From positions 1-64,000 of the forward strand of contig NZ_FTMD01000014.1 in assembly GCF_900156155.1 (NCBI RefSeq): DNA of 64,000 nucleotides. Direction: 5' to 3'. The notes under the pieces are model-generated. The model was not told where the DNA came from, searched no databases, and saw nothing but the letters and a program-made list of their open reading frames with translations. The stretch is from Aromatoleum tolulyticum. GTDB taxonomy: Bacteria; Pseudomonadota; Gammaproteobacteria; Burkholderiales; Rhodocyclaceae. A program made the translations under genes and the position numbers. Below are positions 14,950-21,935 of this stretch, in pieces; within the stretch, counting starts at the first letter, position 1, and every line of letters starts with the position of its first letter.

Positions 14950-14986
14950 AAACGTTGGGTCTCCCAAGTATGCCGTCCAAACGTTG
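14950..14986. promoter_or_regulatory. Two direct AAACGTTG copies between MarR and korA genes
   Basis: AAACGTTG at 14950-14957 and again at 14979-14986, 29 bases apart. Each contains the palindrome AACGTT. They stand directly upstream of the divergent MarR start and about 25 bases before the korA -35 box, a plausible place for the MarR operator. Confidence 0.4.
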
Positions 14987-15011
14987 ATAAAAATAGTGGA
15001 AGACAAACAAT

Positions 15012-15040
15012 TTGACAGGAAGCAATGCGATCGGTAGAGT
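15012..15040 (+). promoter_or_regulatory. Sigma-70 promoter for korAB
   Basis: TTGACA at 15012-15017 and TAGAGT at 15035-15040 with 17 bases between them, 60 bases before the korA ATG. The perfect -35 box suggests substantial basal expression. Confidence 0.6.
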
Positions 15041-15099
15041 TTGCTCATCGGGGTGCGTGGTCTACGTGCCAGTTCCAGTCGTCGCAGACGGAGGGTCGG

Positions 15100-16827
15100 A
15101 TGGGCGGACAGACAGTTTCACTGGTGATGGCAGGCAGCGGCGGGGCGGGGGTGGTGACCGCGGGCAGCCTGCTGCTGGAGGCGGCGGCGCGCGCCGGCTG
15201 GTACGCGTACATGACGCGCTCGTCGGGCCCGCAGATTCGCGGCGGCGAAGCGGCGGTGATGATCCGGCTGGGCACCGAGCCGCTCGCCTCGCATGACGAC
15301 CGCTTCCACCTGCTGGTCGGCGTCGACTGGCAGAACGTCGGCCGCTTCGCCGCCGAGATCCCGCTCGGGCCGGAGAGCCTGATCATCGGCGATCCCGGCG
15401 AAGGCGAGACCCCCGAAGTATTTACCCGCAGCGGCGCACAGCAGATCGCGCTGCCGATGAAGGCGCTCGCGAAGACAGTTCCCGACGGGCGCCCCAACAT
15501 GGTCGCCTTCGGCGCCATCGCCGGCATGATCGGCCTCACCGAAGACGTTGTCGTCGGTGTGCTGCGCGACACCTTGAAGCGCAAGGGCGAAGCGGCGATC
15601 GCCGCGAGCCTCGCTGCCTTCCGCGCCGGCGTCGAAGCGGCCGCGGACTTCCCCGCAGTGCCCAGACTCCCCGCCACCCAGGCCGACACCAGCGAGCGCT
15701 GGAGCATCACCGGCAACGAAGCCACCGGCATGGGCGCGCTGCGCGGCGGCGTGCGCTTCGTCGCCGCCTACCCGATCACGCCGGCCACCGAAGTGCTCGA
15801 ATGGCTCGCCCCGGCGCTGCCCAAGGTGGGTGGCGTGCTCGTGCAGGCCGAGGACGAGCTGGCGTCGATCAATCAGATCATCGGCGGGTCCTACGGCGGC
15901 GTCCCGTCCCTGACGGCCACCTCCGGCCCGGGTCTCGCGCTGATGACCGAATCGCTCGGTCTTGCGGTGGCCGCCGAAGTGCCCATCGTCGTCATCGACG
16001 TCATGCGCGTCGGCCCCTCGACCGGCATCGCGACGAAATCCGAACAGGCCGACCTCAACATCGCCGTGTATGGCCTGCATGGCGACGCCCCGCACCTCGT
16101 GCTCGCGCCGACCTCGGTCGCCGACTGCCTGTTCACGACCCAGTGGGCGGTGCATCTCGCCGAAAGCCTGCAGACTGCCGCGATCGTGCTCACCGACCAG
16201 GCGATGGGCCAGGCGCGCGCGGTGATGCCGCGCTCGGCCGCGGTCAGCTTCATCGGCCAGCGCGAGAAGCCCGCCGCCCTTGCCGAAGGCGTGCAGTACA
16301 AGCGCTACGCCAACACCGCCTCGGGTGTGTCGCCGATGGCCATCCCCGGCATGGCCGGCTACACCTACACAGCCGACGGCCTCGAACACAACGAGACCGG
16401 CACCCCCTCGTCGCAAGCCTCCGACCACCAGGCCCAGCTCGACAAACGCCTGAGGAAGCTCACCGGCTACAACTACGGCGACCACTGGGCCGACATCACC
16501 GGCGACGAAGACGCCGACACCGCCATCCTCACCTGGGGCTCGAGTGCCGGCCCGGCGCGCGAAGCGCTCGAGCGCCTGCGCGCCGCCGGCCACGCGGTGA
16601 AACTCGTCGCCGTGCGCCTGATCTCCCCGGTGCAGCCGGAGAAGTTCGCCGAGGCGCTCAAAGGCGTCGAACGTGTGCTCGTCGTCGAGCAATCGCACAG
16701 CGGGCAGTTCCACCGCTACCTGCGCGCGCAGTACGACCTGCCGCGCCAGGTCAAGGCGCTGCACCATCCCGGCCCGCTGGCGGTTCGCCCCGGCGCCATC
16801 GTCGAACACATCACCCAGTGGAGCTGA
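15100..16827 (+). CDS. korA: 2-Oxoacid (2-oxoglutarate):ferredoxin oxidoreductase, fused gamma-alpha subunit
   Basis: 575 residues. The N-terminal gamma domain (about 1-190) shows GSGGAGVVTAGSLLLEAAAR and RSSGPQIRGGEAAVMIR; the alpha pyrimidine-binding domain begins near 210 with FVAAYPITPATEVLEWL, followed by EDELASINQIIGGSYGG. With KorB it converts 2-oxoglutarate and CoA to succinyl-CoA, reducing ferredoxin. In Thauera aromatica such an enzyme regenerates ferredoxin for benzoyl-CoA reductase. The ATG at 15100 follows GGAGGG. Substrate is assigned by family and context; indolepyruvate- or pyruvate-type enzymes share the fold. It forms an operon with korB (2 bases apart) and a ferredoxin gene. 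Confidence 0.85.
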   Translation: MGGQTVSLVMAGSGGAGVVTAGSLLLEAAARAGWYAYMTRSSGPQIRGGEAAVMIRLGTEPLASHDDRFHLLVGVDWQNVGRFAAEIPLGPESLIIGDPGEGETPEVFTRSGAQQIALPMKALAKTVPDGRPNMVAFGAIAGMIGLTEDVVVGVLRDTLKRKGEAAIAASLAAFRAGVEAAADFPAVPRLPATQADTSERWSITGNEATGMGALRGGVRFVAAYPITPATEVLEWLAPALPKVGGVLVQAEDELASINQIIGGSYGGVPSLTATSGPGLALMTESLGLAVAAEVPIVVIDVMRVGPSTGIATKSEQADLNIAVYGLHGDAPHLVLAPTSVADCLFTTQWAVHLAESLQTAAIVLTDQAMGQARAVMPRSAAVSFIGQREKPAALAEGVQYKRYANTASGVSPMAIPGMAGYTYTADGLEHNETGTPSSQASDHQAQLDKRLRKLTGYNYGDHWADITGDEDADTAILTWGSSAGPAREALERLRAAGHAVKLVAVRLISPVQPEKFAEALKGVERVLVVEQSHSGQFHRYLRAQYDLPRQVKALHHPGPLAVRPGAIVEHITQWS

Positions 16828-16829
16828 GC

Positions 16830-17952
<1,123 letters not shown>

Positions 17953-17990
17953 AGCCCCGCGCGTAGAGCGTATCGCGGAAAATCGAAGGC

Positions 17991-18017
17991 GCCCTCGGCC
18001 GCGCGGAGGCCGAGGGC
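17991..18017 (+). terminator. Perfect 10-bp stem-loop after the kor-ferredoxin operon
   Basis: GCCCTCGGCC, loop GCGCGGA, GGCCGAGGGC. It has a strong stem but no T-run follows, so termination may be incomplete or may require other factors. Confidence 0.5.
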
Positions 18018-18105
18018 TCTGCCACGTCAGCTCCGCAACGGTGTCTTTTCCGAAGGATATTCTTCCTGTCTGCCCGATTGACCGATGCGCCGTTCGGTCA
18101 TATAG

Positions 18106-18134
18106 TTGCTCTGGTTAACTGTTAATCAAGGCAA
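18106..18134. promoter_or_regulatory. Palindromic operator candidate before the MarR-MFS pair
   Basis: A 29-base imperfect palindrome centred at 18120: TTGC-x2-TG-x-TTAAC, T, GTTAA-x-CA-x2-GCAA. It ends 12 bases before the ATG at 18147, where MarR-type autorepressors usually bind. Confidence 0.55.
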
Positions 18135-18146
18135 TCATACGGCGCG

Positions 18147-18554
18147 ATGCAAGGATTCTTCAGGTCTTACCTGTCTGTCTATCGGCCCCTGATCCAGGCG
18201 CTGAACCAACTCCTCCAGCCTCACGAACTCTCGTACTCCCTGTGGCAAGTGATGCTCTACGCCCAGGAGCATGCGCACGCCTCGCTCGTCGAGATTTCCC
18301 AGTACTACGGCATCGAGAAACCTGGCGTTACCCGCAGGGTGCAGCGTCTGGAGGAATTGGGGTATCTGAGCTGTGTTCCGGGCAACGACCGGCGCGAGAA
18401 GTCGGTCGCGCTGACGGAGCAGGGGCAGCGCGTCTATTCCGAGTGCCGCGTGAAGATCACTGCGCTGGAGCAAGGCGTCACCGCCGGAATCGACGTCCGT
18501 GCGCTGGAGCAGACGGCCGCCGTCTTCAGGCAGCTGCTCGGCAATCTCAAATAA
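18147..18554 (+). CDS. MarR-family transcriptional regulator (with MFS gene)
   Basis: 135 residues, with a winged helix-turn-helix. Recognition region ASLVEISQYYGIEKPGVTRR, wing VQRLEELGYLSCVPGNDRRE with the DRRE family motif, then C-terminal dimerisation helices. It starts 12 bases after a strong palindrome (18106-18134), likely its own operator. An MFS transporter gene follows 34 bases after its stop, and the two probably form a regulator-transporter operon that responds to the transported compound. The ligand is unknown; with kor and pad genes on either side an aromatic acid is possible, but nothing in the sequence shows this. Confidence 0.88.
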   Translation: MQGFFRSYLSVYRPLIQALNQLLQPHELSYSLWQVMLYAQEHAHASLVEISQYYGIEKPGVTRRVQRLEELGYLSCVPGNDRREKSVALTEQGQRVYSECRVKITALEQGVTAGIDVRALEQTAAVFRQLLGNLK

Positions 18555-18588
18555 CAATCCCAAAAAAACAATCCCGATCCTCCCCAAC

Positions 18589-19782
18589 ATGCAATCGTCA
18601 CCGCTGTGGACCCGCGACTTCCTGATCGTCGCGGGTGTGAACTTCTTTCTCGCCCTGGTCTTTTACATGCTGATCGTCGTGGTCGGCGCGTATGCCATCG
18701 AGGCATACGGCTCCTCGCTGAGCGAGGCCGGCCTGGTCGCCGGCATCTTCGTCATCGGCACCCTGTCGGGGCGGCTGGTCATCGGCCAGCTCATCGACGT
18801 CATCGGCAGGAAGAAGACCCTTATCGTCGGTACGGCGGCTTTTGCGCTCACCACCTGCCTGTATTTCCTGAGCGATTCCGTGTCGACGCTGATCCTGGTG
18901 CGCTTCCTGCACGGGGTGGCGTTGGGCGTGGGCAGCACGGCCGCCGGTACTGCGGTGGCGCATATCATCCCGCCGGACCGCAAGGCCGAAGGCATCGGCC
19001 ACTTCAGTCTCAGCACGACGCTGTCGTCGGCGATCGGACCCTTCCTCGGCCTATGGCTGCTGCAGCATGCGAGCTTCGAGTGGATATTCGCGACCTGCGT
19101 CGCCGTGGCGGTCCTCGGCCTGCTGGCGGCCACCTTTCTGCGGGTGCCCGAGCTCGACGCTGCGCACAGGGAAATCCGTGGATTCGAGTTCTCGTTCGGC
19201 CGCCTGCTCGAGCGCCGCGCGATTCCGGTTGCCGTGGTGACGTTCCTCGCAGGGCTGTGCTACGCGAGCGTGCTGGCCTTCATCAACGTTTACGCGGTCG
19301 AACTCGACCTCGTGACGGCGGCGAGTTTCTTCTTCATCGTGTATTCGGCGGTGGTGTTGTGCTCTCGCCCGCTCACCGGGCGCCTGCTGGACCGGAAGGG
19401 TTCGAACGTCGTTGTCCTGCCGTGCTGCGTGCTCCTCGCGCTCGGGCTCGCCCTGCTGGCCAACGCGCACAGCGCGGCAATGCTGTTGGTGGCGGCGGCC
19501 TTGATCGGCCTGGGATTCGGCAATCTCCAGTCTGCGTTCTACGCGGTCGCCGTCAAGGTGGTGGCGCCCCAGCGCATGGGTCTGGCGACATCGACCTTCT
19601 TCATCTTTCTGGATGCCAGTCTCGGTTTTGGCCCCTATCTCCTGGGCTTCGTGATTTCGCAGATCGGCTACCGCAACCTGTATTGGGCGATGGCGGCGCT
19701 CGCCGTCCTGTGCATGGGCGCGTTCTACCTCCTCCATGGCCGGCATGTAGCACGTTTGCGCGCCTCTGCACCCGGCCATTGA
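18589..19782 (+). CDS. MFS transporter
   Basis: 397 residues with 12 predicted hydrophobic segments. The cytoplasmic loop after helix 2 carries GRLVIGQLIDVIGRKKTLI, the MFS motif A, and a related SRPLTGRLLDRKGSN follows helix 8. Size and motifs fit small-molecule importers or exporters of the drug/arabinose-type MFS groups. The start ATG at 18589 is chosen because it precedes the first membrane helix (FLIVAGVNFFLALVFYMLIV); the reading frame overlapping marR upstream is spurious. Cotranscribed with the MarR gene. Substrate unknown; the next gene downstream (paaX-like) is convergent. Confidence 0.88.
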   Translation: MQSSPLWTRDFLIVAGVNFFLALVFYMLIVVVGAYAIEAYGSSLSEAGLVAGIFVIGTLSGRLVIGQLIDVIGRKKTLIVGTAAFALTTCLYFLSDSVSTLILVRFLHGVALGVGSTAAGTAVAHIIPPDRKAEGIGHFSLSTTLSSAIGPFLGLWLLQHASFEWIFATCVAVAVLGLLAATFLRVPELDAAHREIRGFEFSFGRLLERRAIPVAVVTFLAGLCYASVLAFINVYAVELDLVTAASFFFIVYSAVVLCSRPLTGRLLDRKGSNVVVLPCCVLLALGLALLANAHSAAMLLVAAALIGLGFGNLQSAFYAVAVKVVAPQRMGLATSTFFIFLDASLGFGPYLLGFVISQIGYRNLYWAMAALAVLCMGAFYLLHGRHVARLRASAPGH

Positions 19783-19858
19783 GGCGGATCGCCGAGGCGG
19801 CTACGGTAGACGAGGACCGGGATGCCGCAGTGGGTGAGCAGGGCCGCTCCTGTCGCGC

Positions 19859-20815
19859 TCAGTTCTCGGCCAGTTCCTGCTCGGGAGATTCCGCTTCGAG
19901 GCCGCCGAAGCGTTCGTAGTAGTAGGGCGCAGCGTTCGGCAACGGCCCGCTGGGTGTTTCGCATACCGCCATCAGGTGCTGCTGCGCGTGACGCCAGGTG
20001 ATGCGGTAGATGGCGCGCGACAGCGCACGCGCCGCGGTGCCGCTCCAGTCGCGCGGCATCAGTTGCGCCGGCAGCTGCGGGTCGTGCAGCAGCGCACGGC
20101 GGAATTCGTGCATCGTCAGCGTCTGGATCAGGAAGCACTGTTCCGGGTCGAGGTTGCGGGTGCTGCGCAGCGAGCGCAACACCGGGCGCATGCGCTCCGA
20201 GAACTCCCGGTACGTCGCCTCGATCTCGTCGAGGTTCCAGCACTCGCGCGCCAGATCCTGCAAGGGCCGCGTCGATAGCGCACCCAGCGTCGCCGCCTGC
20301 AGCGGCACGACCTTGTCCTGGGTGCCGGTGTCCTGGAGGATTTCCATCAGTGTCGCGGTGTCGGTCGACGGGTGTCCCATCACGCCCGGTGCGACGTTGC
20401 CGTAGCCCGCCCACGACAGCTCCTTGCGCAGCGTGTCGCGCTCCGGCGAGCCCAGCGTGGAGGGGAGCACGACCAGCTGCCATTCCCCGTTCCAGCTTTC
20501 CTGCGGCGTGTCATAGATGCGGCGATAGGCGTGCTCGAAGCGCCGGCGGCCGGACGCCGTGAGGCTGTAGTAGCTCTTGCGCCCGATCTGCTCGGATTCC
20601 AGCCAGTTGTCCTGCGACAGGCGATACACGCTGGTGCGCACCATGCGCTCGTTCAGGCCCAGCGGCTCGACCAGCCGGATGAAGCTGCCGAGCCAGACGG
20701 TGCCGCCGTGCGGCGCGATGAAATCGCCGTACACGGTAATGATCAGCGAGTTCGCGCGCACCCGGCGCTCGGCCAGATAGTCGCTGATCCACTGTTCGAG
20801 GAAACGGCTTTTCAT
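19859..20815 (-). CDS. paaX: PaaX-family transcriptional repressor of the pad cluster
   Basis: 318 residues, the full PaaX length. The N-terminal winged helix spans SLIITVYGDFIAPHGGTVWL and MVRTSVYRLSQDNWLESEQI, followed by GRKSYYSLTASGRRRFEHAY. The central ligand domain (WQLVVLP...) and C-terminal PaaX_C helices are complete. PaaX of E. coli represses phenylacetate genes and releases DNA on binding phenylacetyl-CoA. Here the gene is divergent from fdhD-padBCD; the 281 bases between them hold an inverted repeat across the promoter, so it most likely represses the pad operon with a CoA ester as inducer. It must not be confused with the unrelated PadR family. High confidence in the family, moderate in the target. 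Confidence 0.9.
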   Translation of the reverse strand: MKSRFLEQWISDYLAERRVRANSLIITVYGDFIAPHGGTVWLGSFIRLVEPLGLNERMVRTSVYRLSQDNWLESEQIGRKSYYSLTASGRRRFEHAYRRIYDTPQESWNGEWQLVVLPSTLGSPERDTLRKELSWAGYGNVAPGVMGHPSTDTATLMEILQDTGTQDKVVPLQAATLGALSTRPLQDLARECWNLDEIEATYREFSERMRPVLRSLRSTRNLDPEQCFLIQTLTMHEFRRALLHDPQLPAQLMPRDWSGTAARALSRAIYRITWRHAQQHLMAVCETPSGPLPNAAPYYYERFGGLEAESPEQELAEN

Positions 20816-20953
20816 TGTTTTTGCACCGCTATTTTGTATGTCCGCAGGACGCGTTCGTGTTGGGGTCGGTCGATTCTAACGCCATGTCGGAAGCGCGGGA
20901 AATGAACGCGCGGCGGAGGGCGTCGCAAGAGCCGGCGGGGGTATTTTGAGTTA

Positions 20954-20967
20954 TTGATGAAAATCAA
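20954..20967. promoter_or_regulatory. Perfect FNR/Anr box upstream of fdhD-padBCD
   Basis: TTGAT-GAAA-ATCAA is an exact match to the FNR consensus TTGAT-N4-ATCAA. Its centre (20960.5) lies about 71 bases before the expected start of transcription near 21032, one of the usual class I activation distances. This gives a direct link between anoxia and phenylacetate degradation. Confidence 0.8.
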
Positions 20968-20983
20968 ACAATGAGGAAAAAAG

Positions 20984-21025
20984 CGATACAAAAATCTTGA
21001 CCATATAGCGATCAGTTTGTATCGT
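20984..21025 (+). promoter_or_regulatory. pad promoter with straddling inverted repeat (PaaX-type operator)
   Basis: -35 TTGACC at 20997-21002, 17 bases, -10 TATCGT at 21020-21025. The arms CGATACAAA (20984-20992) and TTTGTATCG (21016-21024) form a perfect 9-base inverted repeat that flanks the -35 and covers the -10. Binding there would block polymerase, as expected for the divergent PaaX-type repressor. Confidence 0.65.
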
Positions 21026-21096
21026 GAACGCAAGACGTCGGAAGGCGGGGACGTCGGTATCGGCAGGCGACACAAATCCGGTTTGCGAGGTGGACG

Positions 21097-21915
21097 ATGC
21101 GGCACGATGCGGTTTCGATGGCGGATGCTCACGGAATGTACGACGTGGACCGGTGGACCGACGGTGCTGCGGTCCGCGCCGCGGATTCCGTTGCCGAGGA
21201 AGTGCCGGTCGCGCTGGTGTACAACGGTTTTTCGCATGCCGTGATGATGGCCACGCCGCAGGACCTGGAGGACTTCGCGCTCGGGTTCAGCCTGAGCGAG
21301 GGCATCGCCGGCAACGCCCGCGAGATCCTCGACATCGAGGTCGTCGAACACGCTCACGGCACCGAGGTGCAGATGCAGTTGGCGGGCGAGCGCTTCGCCC
21401 AGCTGCGGGCGCGCCGTCGTGCCATGACGGGGCGCACGGGGTGCGGCATCTGCGGCGTCGAAAGCCTCGATCAGCTCGCCTGTCGTCCGATCGCAAAAGT
21501 CGGCGCGACGGGAATGCTCGATGCGGGCGCCCTGCAGCGCGCCCAGGCAGAACTCCAGTCGCGCCAGCATCTGTTCGACCTCACCGGCGCCGTGCATGCC
21601 GCCGCCTGGTGCGGGTTCGACGGCCGCGTGGAGCTCGTGCGCGAGGATGTCGGCCGGCACAACGCGCTCGACAAGCTCATCGGCGCCATCGCGGCGCAGC
21701 ATCGTTCCTTCAACGACGGTTTCCTGTTCATGACCAGCCGCGCGAGCTACGAGATCGTGCAGAAGTCGGCGGCGGTCGGCATCGCGGTGGTGGCGGCGGT
21801 TTCGGCGCCGACCGGCATGGCGGTGCGCGTCGCGCAGGCCGCCGGCCTGACCCTGATCGGCTTTGCGCGTGGCGAGCGCCACAGCGTCTATTCCCACCCC
21901 GAGCGGGTTCACTAA
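21097..21915 (+). CDS. fdhD: Formate dehydrogenase accessory sulfurtransferase FdhD
   Basis: 272 residues. FdhD carries sulfur from a cysteine desulfurase to the molybdenum cofactor of formate dehydrogenases. Family features: LVYNGFSHAVMMATPQDLED near the start, the flexible loop TGCGICGVESL holding the catalytic CxxC pair, then VREDVGRHNALDKLIGA, TSRASYEIVQKSA and the closing TLIGFARG. The start at 21097 is supported by AGGTGG six bases upstream. It is the first gene of the pad operon, 20 bases before padB, which suggests that it matures the PadB molybdenum site; no formate dehydrogenase gene is present in the window. That target is inference. Confidence 0.92.
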   Translation: MRHDAVSMADAHGMYDVDRWTDGAAVRAADSVAEEVPVALVYNGFSHAVMMATPQDLEDFALGFSLSEGIAGNAREILDIEVVEHAHGTEVQMQLAGERFAQLRARRRAMTGRTGCGICGVESLDQLACRPIAKVGATGMLDAGALQRAQAELQSRQHLFDLTGAVHAAAWCGFDGRVELVREDVGRHNALDKLIGAIAAQHRSFNDGFLFMTSRASYEIVQKSAAVGIAVVAAVSAPTGMAVRVAQAAGLTLIGFARGERHSVYSHPERVH

Positions 21916-21935
21916 AAAAGCAAAACGGGGGAGAC

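Noticed and set aside
21024-21935. N-terminal extension of the padB frame across fdhD
   Set aside because: The upstream part is out-of-frame fdhD sequence. padB has a clear start with a strong ribosome site at 21936.
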